Source: an uncultured Gammaproteobacteria bacterium (GTDB lineage: Bacteria; Pseudomonadota; Gammaproteobacteria; GCA-001735895). From it: a stretch of 64,000 nt of DNA. Under the pieces are notes generated by a model, which was given only the letters and a program-made list of their open reading frames with translations, was not told where the DNA came from and did no database searches. Where the stretch lies: contig CAMYLU010000006.1 in the NCBI GenBank assembly GCA_947259485.1, positions 62,001 through 126,000 of the forward strand, written 5' to 3'. The translations under genes were made by a program, and so were the position numbers. This document shows positions 8,391-17,121 of this stretch, in pieces. The number at the start of each line of letters is the position of its first letter. Within the stretch, counting starts at the first letter, position 1.

Positions 8391-10079
8391 ATGAAAAAAT
8401 TGTCTGGAGGCCAGGCCGCAGTTGCATCACTGCAGGCAGAGAATGTTCAACATGTATTCGGCCTGATTGGATCGGCCACGATGGAAATGTTCGACGCGCT
8501 TTACGACGCCAGCGAGATCAAATTTATCGGTATCCATGATGAGCGCACCGGCACCCATATGGCCGATGGTTATGCACGCGCATCCGGCAACGCCGGTATC
8601 GTTCTCGCCGGGCAGAATGGTCCCGGCGCGACCAACCTGGTGACGGGCCTGGCCCAGGCTTATGCCGCCTTTTCCCCGGTGGTATCGATCGCGGGTGCAT
8701 TGTCTTCGGCGCATGTCTATCGCGATGCCTTTCAGGAAGTGGATCAGCAGGCGTTGTTTAAACCCATTACCAAGAAAACCTGGACCGTGACGCAAACCGG
8801 CCGGGTTCCGGAAATGTTCCGCGAGGCGTTTCGTACCGCGATGACACCACGTCGAGGTCCGGTGCAACTCAACTTACCGCGTGACGTACTGTCCGAAGTT
8901 ACCGGGTTTCCCGACTTCCAGCAACCCGGGAGCTACCGCTCGCAAAATGTGCCCCCTGCATCCGTAGACGCGATCAGGCAGGCGGCTGAAATCCTGAGAC
9001 AGGCAAAGCAACCGGTTATCGTCACCGGCGGCGGCATTAAGAACACGGGTGGACACGAGGATGCGCTGGCGCTTGCCGAAGCCCTGAATACGCCGATCAT
9101 TCTCGCACCCGGGCATGGAGATGCGATTCCGTTCGATCATCCCCTGAACGCGGGACAGATGGGGCCCCGCGGCAATATTGTCGCGTCGCGACTGGCAAAA
9201 GAGGCCGACGTTATCCTGGCGCTGGGTACCCGGCTTGGATTCAATTCAACGTTTTACTCCTACGACAATATTAATCGGCAGGCTGATATCATCCAGGTTG
9301 AACTGGAGCCTACCGCGATCGGTCGCTATTTCCCGATCAGGCTCGGAATCTGGGCCGACGCTCGCGCAGCAGCGCGGCAGCTTTGTGTCGAACTGGGCAA
9401 GCTCGAGGCCCGAGCTGAGGTTGAGGCCTGGACCCGGTCCTATATCAGCGAGCGCGAAGCCTACTTGCAAAAGCGAGATGCCGATGCCGATACCGCGACG
9501 CACCCGATCCAGCCCTCGGGTCTTTACAAGGAACTGCGGGCGGTCTTGCCTAAAAGCGCGGCCATTACCATGGATGCAGGAACGCTTTGTCTGCAGGCCA
9601 CCGATGCACTGAACTACTGGGAGCCGCCGTGCCTGTTTACGCCGCTCGATTTCGGGCTGGTTGGTTTTTCCTTTGCCTGTGGCCTGGGCGTCAAGATTGC
9701 GCGACCCGACAGGCCAGTGGTCAGCCTGATGGGTGACGGCGGTTTCGGCATGACCATTTCCGAACTGAGCACCGCGGTCGATCACGGCATCAACACCGTT
9801 ACCATCGTCATGAACAACCAGTGCTGGGGTGCAGAAAAGGCCTACCAGCGAGACTTTTTCGGCGAACGCTACATCGGCGCCAACATCAGCAGCCCGCCGT
9901 TTGACAAGGTCGCGGAACTTTACGGCGCGGCTGGTTTCAAGGTGGAGCATATCGGCGAGGTTGGTGAAGCGGTCCAGGCGGCGCTCGACTGCGGCAGGCC
10001 CGCGGTGGTCGATGTCGCTGTCGATCCGGCCGCGCTATACAGCTTTCGTCGGGACTCATTCAAGCATCGGGGAGGGTGA
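8391..10079 (+). CDS. Thiamine pyrophosphate-dependent enzyme, acetolactate synthase-like
   Basis: The 562-residue protein has the three domains of the acetolactate synthase / benzoylformate decarboxylase family. The N-terminal Pyr domain carries the catalytic Glu in HDERTGTHMADGYAR (near residue 50). A central Rossmann-like domain follows (ILRQAKQPVIVTGGGI). The C-terminal PP domain has the GDG...NN motif (MGDGGFGMTISEL to MNNQCWG) that binds Mg-TPP. Length is normal. No small regulatory subunit gene is adjacent, so this is probably a catabolic decarboxylase, lyase or carboligase such as a sulfoacetaldehyde acetyltransferase- or oxalyl-CoA decarboxylase-type enzyme rather than biosynthetic IlvB. 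The exact reaction is open. Confidence 0.85.
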   Translation: MKKLSGGQAAVASLQAENVQHVFGLIGSATMEMFDALYDASEIKFIGIHDERTGTHMADGYARASGNAGIVLAGQNGPGATNLVTGLAQAYAAFSPVVSIAGALSSAHVYRDAFQEVDQQALFKPITKKTWTVTQTGRVPEMFREAFRTAMTPRRGPVQLNLPRDVLSEVTGFPDFQQPGSYRSQNVPPASVDAIRQAAEILRQAKQPVIVTGGGIKNTGGHEDALALAEALNTPIILAPGHGDAIPFDHPLNAGQMGPRGNIVASRLAKEADVILALGTRLGFNSTFYSYDNINRQADIIQVELEPTAIGRYFPIRLGIWADARAAARQLCVELGKLEARAEVEAWTRSYISEREAYLQKRDADADTATHPIQPSGLYKELRAVLPKSAAITMDAGTLCLQATDALNYWEPPCLFTPLDFGLVGFSFACGLGVKIARPDRPVVSLMGDGGFGMTISELSTAVDHGINTVTIVMNNQCWGAEKAYQRDFFGERYIGANISSPPFDKVAELYGAAGFKVEHIGEVGEAVQAALDCGRPAVVDVAVDPAALYSFRRDSFKHRGG

Positions 10080-10228
10080 GCAGACATGACTGACGACCGT
10101 CATGTGTATCCATTCCTGCAACCTGGCGATACCGATTTTGATGGAAGAAGTATCGTAATTTGAAGAATAGGATTAATATCAGCCCTGGCTTTAATCCCGA
10201 GAAATCCGAACAAGCAAGGTAAGTCCCA

Positions 10229-11266
10229 ATGAAATTTCAATTAGCAATCAACCTGGAACGCATGAACGACAGCATGGATATGGGCGATGTTGCCCGTCAT
10301 ACGCTGGAGATGGTGCAGATGGCGGACCAGGCTGGTTTTACTGTTGCCTGGGCCGCAGAGCACCATGCCCTGGAAATGACTATCGCCCCGAATCCATTCC
10401 AGATCCTGACCTGGTGGGCCAATCACACCGATAATATTCGTCTCGGTACCGCGGTTGCGGTGGCTGCCTACTGGCATCCGATCAACCTTGCCGGAGAGGC
10501 GGCGATGACTGACTTGATCAGCGGCGGCCGACTCGAATTCGGCATCGGCTCGGGTGCCTACCAGAGGGAATTCGATCGTATGCATGCCGGTCTGAAGCAG
10601 TCGGATGCCTACAAGTACATGCAGGAAATGCTGCCCGCGCTGAAAGCACTCTGGGCGGGCGATTATGAACACAACGGCGAGTTCTGGACCTTCCCGACTT
10701 CTACCTCGGTACCGAAACCCGTGCAGAAACCCCATCCACCCATTTGGGTTGCGGCCAGGTCACCGATAACCTTCGATTACGCGATAAAGAATAATTGCCA
10801 TGTCATGTCCTGGCCTTTAACGCGTCCGTTTTCCGAGGCTGAACTATATAAGTCCCAGCTCGATGAGGCCATTGCCGCATACCCCGATGCCGACCGACCG
10901 ACCTTTGCCTTGATGCGCCATACCGCGCTCTATGATGATGCCGCGGGACGTGAAACCGCGATCAAAGCGATACAGACGGTGCTGGGCCAGTTCGAAAACC
11001 TGTTCCGCAATCTCGGCGACGTTAACAATGGTTTCCCGAAACGGATTCCGCTCGAAGAGTTGACCGATCGTGAACAGTACAATGCGGATATGCTGGAACA
11101 GAACCTGATGTTCGGATCGCCCGAAGACGTCATCACCAAGCTCAAGCGCTACGAAGCGCTTGGCGTGGATGAGTTTATTTACTATGCCAGCATGGGACTG
11201 GGACAGAAGGAACAAAAGCGTTCGCTCGAACTATTCTGCTCCGAGGTGATGCCGGCCTTTACGTAA
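10229..11266 (+). CDS. LLM class flavin-dependent oxidoreductase
   Basis: The 345-residue protein matches bacterial luciferase-like monooxygenases: the N-terminal barrel strand with ERMNDS, WAAEHHALE (the EHH motif of the family near residue 50), and NIRLGTAVAVAAYWHPI. The SGGRLEFGIGSGAYQREF segment forms the conserved strand/loop around the flavin, and PKPVQKPHPPIWVAA is a family hallmark. Such enzymes use reduced FMN from a separate reductase, or F420, to oxygenate or oxidise small substrates. An AAGGTAAG Shine-Dalgarno lies just before the ATG. It is separated by 150 nt from the TPP gene, a gap in which I see no gene. Confidence 0.87.
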   Translation: MKFQLAINLERMNDSMDMGDVARHTLEMVQMADQAGFTVAWAAEHHALEMTIAPNPFQILTWWANHTDNIRLGTAVAVAAYWHPINLAGEAAMTDLISGGRLEFGIGSGAYQREFDRMHAGLKQSDAYKYMQEMLPALKALWAGDYEHNGEFWTFPTSTSVPKPVQKPHPPIWVAARSPITFDYAIKNNCHVMSWPLTRPFSEAELYKSQLDEAIAAYPDADRPTFALMRHTALYDDAAGRETAIKAIQTVLGQFENLFRNLGDVNNGFPKRIPLEELTDREQYNADMLEQNLMFGSPEDVITKLKRYEALGVDEFIYYASMGLGQKEQKRSLELFCSEVMPAFT

Positions 11267-11290
11267 CAGCAGGCCAGCTTTAAGCGGTCT

Positions 11291-11836
11291 CTATTGGGGT
11301 GCCATACCGGCAAATTGCGGTATAACAACTGCAGCGACGATTCCGAGGATCATGAGCGCTGGAAACATCCAGCCCAGGATCAATACGCCGACCGAATTAG
11401 CAGCTGGCGCCGCTCCGAAATTATTGTTACCACTGGTGCCCGGGAAAAAGATCAGGTAGATCGCGAGTATCAGGTTGATTATCGGGATGATAAACAGCAG
11501 GAACCACCAGCCGCTGCGGTTCAGATCGTTAAGTCTGCGCTTTGCGAACATGACCGATATGACGATGGTGACAACATAAAAGATGCCGATACCCAGCATG
11601 CCTATCATCGATGTGCTCGGATCTCCGCCCATGAATGCGCTTGCCCCTGCCAGCGGAACTATTACCAGCATAAGCAGGAAATTGACACCGATACTGTACG
11701 CGAGGTAGCGCATACGGCCGATACGACCATTAAAGGAAAATATTTTCGGTTGATAAGACCCTTCGTCGTGCCCGGTATCGAGAGACGCATCGGGTGCGTC
11801 ATACGGATTTACATCACTTATACTTGCTTCGCTCAT
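11291..11836 (-). CDS. DUF805 family membrane protein
   Basis: The 181-residue protein has a soluble N-terminal segment of about 45 residues, then the DUF805 core. That core starts FSFNGRIGRMRYL and continues with four hydrophobic segments, including the characteristic RRLNDLNRSGWWFLLFIIP. After it a further hydrophobic C-terminal segment (LILGWMFPALMILGIVAAVVIPQF) resembles the short extension found in many proteobacterial members. The function of DUF805 proteins is not established. It is convergent with the flavin oxidoreductase gene (24 nt between stops). Confidence 0.8.
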   Translation of the reverse strand: MSEASISDVNPYDAPDASLDTGHDEGSYQPKIFSFNGRIGRMRYLAYSIGVNFLLMLVIVPLAGASAFMGGDPSTSMIGMLGIGIFYVVTIVISVMFAKRRLNDLNRSGWWFLLFIIPIINLILAIYLIFFPGTSGNNNFGAAPAANSVGVLILGWMFPALMILGIVAAVVIPQFAGMAPQ

Positions 11837-12099
11837 GCGAATTCCCCTGTTTTAATTAGCCCCGGTTAATTAATATAGGTCAACCTATTGAATTCGCAAT
11901 GAAAAAATCCTGACTGGCAGGTTTCGTTTATGGCATCGATTCCGACAAATACGCAGCTTTCGTCGTTTTTGAAAACCCTGCGCGCACTAAAGGGCAAACC
12001 CTACGAGCGTGGATTTTCGCTTGCCGGTGCTTTACCTTAGCCGTAGCCTGACCGCAACGAAGAAAACCGCAAGGAACTAATTCCAGCCCCGGAGAGTTT

Positions 12100-12870
12100 A
12101 TGAATAATCCAACCCCGCATCTCGTTTCCCCGAATTGCAGTGAAGCCGAGCGGGAGCTGCGCGTTCAACTTGCCGCCTGCTACCGCGCTTTTGTCCACTA
12201 TGGCTGGACCGATTCGATCTTTACCCATTTAAGCGCCAGGGTGCCCGATAATCCGCAGCACTACCTGATCAATCCTTATGGGCTGCTATTTCACGAAATC
12301 TGCGCCAGTAATCTGATCAAGGTTGATTTCGATGGCAACGTCATTGATGGAGACCACTCTTATAACGAGGCGGGACACGCGATCCACACCGCGATACTGA
12401 AGGCGCGACCCGATATCAATGTCGCCTTGCACAGTCATACCCGTGCGGGCATGGCGGTTTCATGCATGGAATGCGGGCTGTTGCCACTGACCCAGCAGGC
12501 GAACGAGATTCGCGATATGGTTTGCTACCACGAGTATGGGATTGCGCGCACCGATAGCGAAGAATGCCAGCGGCTCGGGGCGGATATCGCTGATAGCTGG
12601 ATCATGATCATGCGCAATCATGGCCTGCTGACGATTGGCCGCAGTGTCGCCGAAGCATTTTATTACCTGTATACCGTTGAAAGCGCGTGCAAGGTGCAGG
12701 TTGATGTAATGGCCTCCGGTCGCGACATCGTGACGCCCGCACCCGGGGTCGTGGACGAACTGGCACATCACGGCAAGGCGCGCGCAATGGCAACGCAGGA
12801 GCATGTCGATCTCGCCTGGAACGCGGTAATTCGCTTGCTCGACCAGAAAGATCCTTGCTATAGAAATTAG
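12100..12870 (+). CDS. Class II aldolase/adducin family protein
   Basis: The 256-residue protein has the metal site of class II aldolases: SHTRAG following H (ALHSHTRAGMAV, near residue 110) and a later His in IMIMRNHGLLTIG. It also has the family's N-terminal pattern YGWTDSIFTHLSARVP (catalytic-site strand) and a Glu/His-containing loop YHEYGIARTDSEE. Members catalyse aldol cleavage or decarboxylation, or act as epimerases, using zinc or another divalent ion. The Rieske fusion gene follows after 29 nt on the same strand, so they are probably functionally linked. A 260-nt region upstream holds only a doubtful 36-codon frame. Confidence 0.85.
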   Translation: MNNPTPHLVSPNCSEAERELRVQLAACYRAFVHYGWTDSIFTHLSARVPDNPQHYLINPYGLLFHEICASNLIKVDFDGNVIDGDHSYNEAGHAIHTAILKARPDINVALHSHTRAGMAVSCMECGLLPLTQQANEIRDMVCYHEYGIARTDSEECQRLGADIADSWIMIMRNHGLLTIGRSVAEAFYYLYTVESACKVQVDVMASGRDIVTPAPGVVDELAHHGKARAMATQEHVDLAWNAVIRLLDQKDPCYRN

Positions 12871-12899
12871 CGGCTTGTTATGTCTGCTTTGGTGATTTT

Positions 12900-14504
12900 A
12901 TGACCCAGGTGCTGAATCCAGCCGAAGTTAACGAGCCTGATTGGCATCTGCTTATATCTCTACGCGACCTGGATTCGCAGCCAGCGAAGATGGTACGTGT
13001 CGAAGGCAAGCAGGTTGCCGTTTTCAACACCCCGGATGGAATCAGGGCCTGTGACAATCGTTGTCCCCATGAAGGCTATCCCCTGTCCGAAGGTAGCCTG
13101 TCACCTGATTGTATTCTGACTTGCAACTGGCACAACTGGAAATTTAACCTCGATACCGGCGATAACCTCTTTGGCGGAGATCGATTGAGGACCTATCCGC
13201 TCGAGGTTCGCGGTGACGAGGTCTGGATTGATATTGCCGAATTGCCGTACCAGCAAAGATATGCAGCGATTATCGACAGCCTGCATGATGCCTTTGATGA
13301 CTACAGCTACGACCGTATCGCACGCGAAATCGCGCGCCTGGTACGCCTGGGTGCCGATCCGTTTGACGTGCTGCGACTGGCCATCGACTGGTCATGGCAG
13401 AAAATGGAGTTTGGCTGGACCCACGCCTATGCCGGCATGGCAGACTGGATAATCCTGTATCAAGAAAACCGGCATAACGAAGAATTGAAGCTGGTCTGTC
13501 TGGTCGAAAGTGTCACCCACGTCGCTTACGATGTCCTGCGGGAACTTGAATATCCGTTTACCGAAAAGGCTTCCGCGTTTGATGCTTCAACTTTTGTCGA
13601 CGACATCGAGGCGGAAAATGAAGCAGCCGTGGTAGCGGCCATACGTGGTGGCATCCGTGACGGGTTATCTTTTTTCGACTTTGAACCAGCACTATCGCGA
13701 GCCGCGTTACTGCATTACAACGATTTCGGGCATGCACTAATCTACGTCACCAAGACCGGTAAGCTTATCGAATCTCTCGGCAACAGCGTGATGGAACCCC
13801 TGTTGCTATCGCTGGCACGTGAATTTATCTACGCCTCACGCGAGGACAGGATTCCGGAATTTCGCGCTTACAGTACCCAGCTGGAAAAATGGGGTCAGCA
13901 CCAGCAGCAAATACCCGATGCCAGTCTGTGGCGACATCAGGGGATTAACAAGTCGATGAAAGCCGCGGTCGCCTGCAGTGGCAATCCACCTGAAGATATT
14001 TACCAGGCACTGCTGATTGCAAATGCGATCAACCTGCTGAGTTTTGATATTGAGCAGCAGGAAAAGATTCGCGTCCCGGTTTCCGGCAACGTGGGGTGGC
14101 TTGATTTTACGCATGGCCTGACCTTTGCTAATGCAGCCAGGCAGCAGTGCTCGCGCCACCCGGAATTGTGGCCGCAGGCCCTGCTGCAGATGGCATGTTT
14201 CAACGGTCGCAATGCCGGATTTACCACCCGCGAACTCGATCTGGAAAGCTGGAAAGCGGACGATCTCGAGGGCAGGTTAAATCAGCTACTGGAACGGGTA
14301 TTGGATCACGGCCAGGCGGAACACATCGTGTCGGTGCATTTACTGAAAACCGCACTGGCAGTGCGAGATGAAATCAATAATCTTGAGCCCGAGGATGCCG
14401 GAATTCTGGTCGCGGGACTGACTCGTTTCTTTGAGTCACCACTCAAGCGTAGACAGGCCAGGCGGACCGCTTACCAGTCTCTGAAATTCGTTGCCAAAGA
14501 GTAA
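12900..14504 (+). CDS. Rieske [2Fe-2S] domain fused to a large helical domain
   Basis: The 534-residue protein starts with a ferredoxin-type Rieske domain: C-P-H near residue 55 and C-N-W-H near 75 (RCPHEGYPLSEG and LTCNWHNWKFNLDTG), giving the two Cys and two His ligands. From about residue 115 to the end there is no second Rieske-oxygenase catalytic domain. Instead there is a roughly 420-residue, mostly helical region with scattered conserved-looking His/Glu motifs (VESVTHVAYD, YNDFGHALIYV, DFTHGLTFANAAR, VHLLKTALAVRDE). Its feel is that of questin-oxidase-like helical proteins, but that is a low-confidence impression. The protein is probably a soluble redox enzyme with a self-contained electron-transfer domain. 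Confidence 0.8.
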   Translation: MTQVLNPAEVNEPDWHLLISLRDLDSQPAKMVRVEGKQVAVFNTPDGIRACDNRCPHEGYPLSEGSLSPDCILTCNWHNWKFNLDTGDNLFGGDRLRTYPLEVRGDEVWIDIAELPYQQRYAAIIDSLHDAFDDYSYDRIAREIARLVRLGADPFDVLRLAIDWSWQKMEFGWTHAYAGMADWIILYQENRHNEELKLVCLVESVTHVAYDVLRELEYPFTEKASAFDASTFVDDIEAENEAAVVAAIRGGIRDGLSFFDFEPALSRAALLHYNDFGHALIYVTKTGKLIESLGNSVMEPLLLSLAREFIYASREDRIPEFRAYSTQLEKWGQHQQQIPDASLWRHQGINKSMKAAVACSGNPPEDIYQALLIANAINLLSFDIEQQEKIRVPVSGNVGWLDFTHGLTFANAARQQCSRHPELWPQALLQMACFNGRNAGFTTRELDLESWKADDLEGRLNQLLERVLDHGQAEHIVSVHLLKTALAVRDEINNLEPEDAGILVAGLTRFFESPLKRRQARRTAYQSLKFVAKE

Positions 14505-14666
14505 ATTTGAATTATGTAGATCGACGTATTTCTGTTCAGTTCGCAACACTTACCGGCACGATGGTTCCCGTGAGTGTGTCGGCTATGAAGCCCACGTGAT
14601 TAGAAACCCGGGCAAAACACTGGTAGCATTGGGCCGGTATTCATAGCGTCTCGAGGAGTGAGCAAC

Positions 14667-15227
14667 ATGAGATCGTTAAAGCTGGTGCTACGAATGACCA
14701 CGGTCCTGGTTTTGTGTTTCCCCTTCATTAGCTCAGCTGATCAGACTGACCAACGCCTGGACGGACTTTTTCAGACCCTGCAAACCAGTCAGGACGCCGA
14801 GGTATTGCTGGAGGCCGAGGCCACCATATGGGAAATATGGTATGAAAGTGGCAAGGATGCAATCGATAACCTGATGCTGGAGGCAGCGCAGCTGGTTCGT
14901 GCTGGTGATCTTGCCGCTGCAGAAGCGGTTTATACAATGGTTATCGAGGAAGTGCCCGGTTTTTCAGAGGGCTGGAATCGGCGTGCCACGGTGCGTTACT
15001 ATCAGCGTGATTATGATGGTTCGCTGGAAGATATCGAGCAGACACTGAAACTCGAACCCCGGCATTTTGGTGCTTTCTGGGGACTGGGCATGATACTGGG
15101 TTCCCAGCAAGATTTTGAACGTGCGATAATCGCCTTCGAACGCCTTTTGGAAATCAAACCTAATGCGAACGATGCACGTCCCCGCATAGAACTACTGAAA
15201 CAGGAACTGGCGAAACAGGCTGTTTGA
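14667..15227 (+). CDS. Secreted TPR-repeat protein
   Basis: Starting at ATG 14667 (AGGAG at 14654-14658, 8-nt spacing) the protein has 186 residues. A signal peptide (LKLVLRMTTVLVLCFPFISSADQ) directs it to the periplasm. Two to three tetratricopeptide units follow: LVRAGDLAAAEAVYTMVI, GWNRRATVRYYQRDYDGSL and GAFWGLGMILGSQQDFERAI. These are protein-interaction scaffolds. A GTG at 14658 would add three residues but lies on the ribosome-binding site. No partner is identifiable; the neighbour downstream is a small membrane protein on the same strand. Confidence 0.8.
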   Translation: MRSLKLVLRMTTVLVLCFPFISSADQTDQRLDGLFQTLQTSQDAEVLLEAEATIWEIWYESGKDAIDNLMLEAAQLVRAGDLAAAEAVYTMVIEEVPGFSEGWNRRATVRYYQRDYDGSLEDIEQTLKLEPRHFGAFWGLGMILGSQQDFERAIIAFERLLEIKPNANDARPRIELLKQELAKQAV

Positions 15228-15363
15228 CTGCCACCAAATCCGCTACCCGGTTTCACTGCCGCAAGCCTATCACGTAACATGGTTAAAACACGGTATCAGG
15301 CTGTCGAGGTTGAAGCCTCCTTTAAAATGTCGTCGGCTTGCTGTCGGCACTAAATGAAACCTG

Positions 15364-15741
15364 GTGAAGCAGATGAGTAACGCACTGAAAGCAGTATTGT
15401 TTTCGGCTTTTGTTTTTCCCGGAAGTGGGCACCTTTATTTAAGGAAACCCGTTCAAGGTGGCCTGTTGGTCATTGTTTCAATTGCCTGTATCACGATATT
15501 GCTGTCCATCGCCATGGAAAAGGCACAACAAATCAGCGATAAAATCCTGAGTGGTGAAATTCCGCTTGATGTAACTCGCATCACCGAAGAAATAACAAGC
15601 CACGCCACGACGGGCGGAACCCAATGGGCCGACATTGCAACCTATCTGCTGTTGGTCTGCTGGCTAGTCGGTATTGTTGATTCTTTCCGCGTCGGTCGCT
15701 TGAAGGATAAAGCCAACAATTCTGTCGACAAGGAGATTTAA
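15364..15741 (+). CDS. Small membrane protein of unknown function
   Basis: The protein of 122-125 residues begins LKAVLFSAFVFPGSGHLYLRKPVQGG, a pattern shared with TM2-like or DUF6677-type small membrane proteins in which a P-G-x-G-H loop links two hydrophobic segments. It then has hydrophobic helix 2 (LLVIVSIACITILLSIAM), a 45-residue polar stretch and a last helix (IATYLLLVCWLVGIVDSF) ending in a basic tail. The start is either GTG 15364 or ATG 15373; the ATG gives the more compact protein. No function can be stated. Confidence 0.65.
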   Translation: MKQMSNALKAVLFSAFVFPGSGHLYLRKPVQGGLLVIVSIACITILLSIAMEKAQQISDKILSGEIPLDVTRITEEITSHATTGGTQWADIATYLLLVCWLVGIVDSFRVGRLKDKANNSVDKEI

Positions 15742-15798
15742 TCCGTGAAGCAGTCGTCACGGCCTGCGGCCAGGTGATCGGGTAGGTATCCGGGGAAG

Positions 15799-16101
15799 TT
15801 AAAGGTGGGTCTTGTTTAACAGGCTCGCACCCTGTTCATCGATAATTTGTTGTGCCTTGGCGATGGAATGATCGATGGCGGCCTGCAATTCCACGTTTTG
15901 ATCGGCACGGATAAACTGGATCCGCTTGGTTTCGCCGCTAACTTCGCCGCTGATAAAACCTGCGCTACGGTACTTGCCATCTTCGTTGATGGGCGCGGCT
16001 TCGATCGAAAACCCCTTGTAGTCAACCGGCTCCGAGGGTTCGGGTTGCCCCGCGCCGGCAGCACCGCTGAAAATTGATTTGAAAAAATTACCGAGCCCCA
16101 T
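15799..16101 (-). CDS. HlyU family protein
   Basis: The 100-residue protein matches the short HlyU family (named after the Vibrio haemolysin regulator). It has an N-terminal amphipathic region with FFKSIFSG, then EPVDYKGFSIEAAPINEDGKY, SAGFISGEV, and QFIRADQNVELQAAIDHSIAKAQQIID at the C-terminus. The Vibrio protein is described as a transcription regulator with a winged-helix fold, but this short branch is conserved in proteobacteria without proven DNA binding. It is upstream of nothing on its own strand and convergent with the small membrane protein gene. Confidence 0.75.
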   Translation of the reverse strand: MGLGNFFKSIFSGAAGAGQPEPSEPVDYKGFSIEAAPINEDGKYRSAGFISGEVSGETKRIQFIRADQNVELQAAIDHSIAKAQQIIDEQGASLLNKTHL

Positions 16102-16151
16102 AGTGCTGTCTCTTAGTGCCTGCGGAAATCACATCATAACAAAGCTGAAAA

Positions 16152-16562
16152 TTACTGCATGTTGCGGTCATGCCAGTTCTTGTATACCTCGTCCGGCCAT
16201 TTCGACTGAAAGAAAGCAATCATCGCGAGGACTTCCTGGTCCGAGAGCTTGTCGCCAAATGCAGGCATAACACCACCCAGTTTGATGCCGCCCTCTTTAA
16301 TGGATCGGGCAAGCTGCGGAATCGAATGGTGCCAGGCATGGGCACTGCCATCCAGGGGTGGGGGTGGATAGTTTCCATTCGCGTCCGGTTTCTTCCACTC
16401 TTTGGTGCCCTCGGCGTTGACGCCATGACAGACGGCGCAGTTTTGTTGAAACAGTTCGGCACCGTAATCAATTATGTCCTGGTTGAACCAGCGTTCGACG
16501 GCTGCGACGTTAAAACTGGCGAGACATAAAAGTGCAACAATTCCATATTTGAAAAGGTCCAT
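16152..16562 (-). CDS. Class I cytochrome c
   Basis: The 136-residue protein has a signal peptide (FKYGIVALLCLASFNVAAVE) and a single CXXCH haem-attachment motif, CAVCH, near residue 42. The likely axial Met lies in GVMPAFGDKLSDQEVLAMIAFF, the usual C-terminal helix of mono-haem class I cytochromes. It would be exported and matured in the periplasm as an electron carrier. It is divergent from the MerR-type regulator, with 150 nt between starts, so the shared intergenic region could control both. Confidence 0.88.
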   Translation of the reverse strand: MDLFKYGIVALLCLASFNVAAVERWFNQDIIDYGAELFQQNCAVCHGVNAEGTKEWKKPDANGNYPPPPLDGSAHAWHHSIPQLARSIKEGGIKLGGVMPAFGDKLSDQEVLAMIAFFQSKWPDEVYKNWHDRNMQ

Positions 16563-16650
16563 AGTCTGGTCCTGAATGAATCCGGTGGCAGTTTTACTCC
16601 AGTATCGGCTACAGGGTCAACAGGATTCGAGTAGCATTCCCTGAATTGCA

Positions 16651-16681
16651 TTGACTCTGTATATACTACAGGGTTTAAAGT
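16651..16681 (+). promoter_or_regulatory. MerR-type promoter/operator with 19-bp spacer
   Basis: TTGACT (16651-16656) and TAAAGT (16676-16681) are separated by exactly 19 bp. The spacer contains the dyad CTGTATATACTACAG (16657-16671; arms CTGTA/TACAG). This is the geometry of mer/znt-type promoters, where the over-long spacer is untwisted by a metal-bound MerR-family dimer. It points toward the regulator gene itself, 31 nt upstream of its ATG. Confidence 0.8.
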
Positions 16682-16712
16682 ATATTACCGTTTTAGCCTG
16701 GAGTTTTAATCG

Positions 16713-17117
16713 ATGTTGACACGCGGAAAACTCGCCACCCAGACGGGGTGTAATATTGAAACCATTCGATACTACGAAACCATTGGATTGATTCCGGCAC
16801 CGGCGCGCACAGCTTCAGGTTACCGTAGTTACGGCGATGAACACCTGCGCCGCTTGAATTTCATTCAACGTGCCCGGTCGCTTGGCTTTTCGAGCGAGCA
16901 AACCCGCGGACTGCTCGATTTAACCGAAGCCGGGGGCAACAAGACACGCGCCGATGTGAAGTCTCTGACCGAGGCGCATATCGATGAAATAAGCCAAAAA
17001 ATCAAGGATTTACAAAAGATAAAGAAACGCCTGAGACAGATTTCCTCGTTCTGTGACGGTTCGGAAAAAAGTGCCAGTACCTGCCCGATTCTGGAATCAC
17101 TTTTTGACGATAACTAG
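16713..17117 (+). CDS. MerR family transcriptional regulator, ZntR/CadR-like with incomplete metal site
   Basis: The 134-residue protein has an N-terminal winged helix-turn-helix (LATQTGCNIETIRYYETIGLI, ...SGYRSYGDEHLRRL), the dimerisation coiled coil, and a short C-terminal metal loop. That loop keeps Cys114 and Cys124 at the spacing seen in ZntR (CDGSEKSASTCPILESL). The positions corresponding to ZntR Cys115 and His119 are Asp and Lys, and the Cys79-like residue supplied by the partner subunit is absent (TEAGGNKTRADVKS). Metal or thiol sensing is therefore uncertain. GGAG sits 9 nt before the ATG. The dedicated 19-bp-spacer promoter just upstream suggests autoregulation; no metal transporter is adjacent. 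Confidence 0.85.
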   Translation: MLTRGKLATQTGCNIETIRYYETIGLIPAPARTASGYRSYGDEHLRRLNFIQRARSLGFSSEQTRGLLDLTEAGGNKTRADVKSLTEAHIDEISQKIKDLQKIKKRLRQISSFCDGSEKSASTCPILESLFDDN

Positions 17118-17121
17118 TCAT

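Noticed and set aside
11930-12040. 36-codon plus-strand frame in the gap before the class II aldolase
   Set aside because: It has no ribosome-binding site, no recognisable feature, and could be chance in a 260-nt gap.
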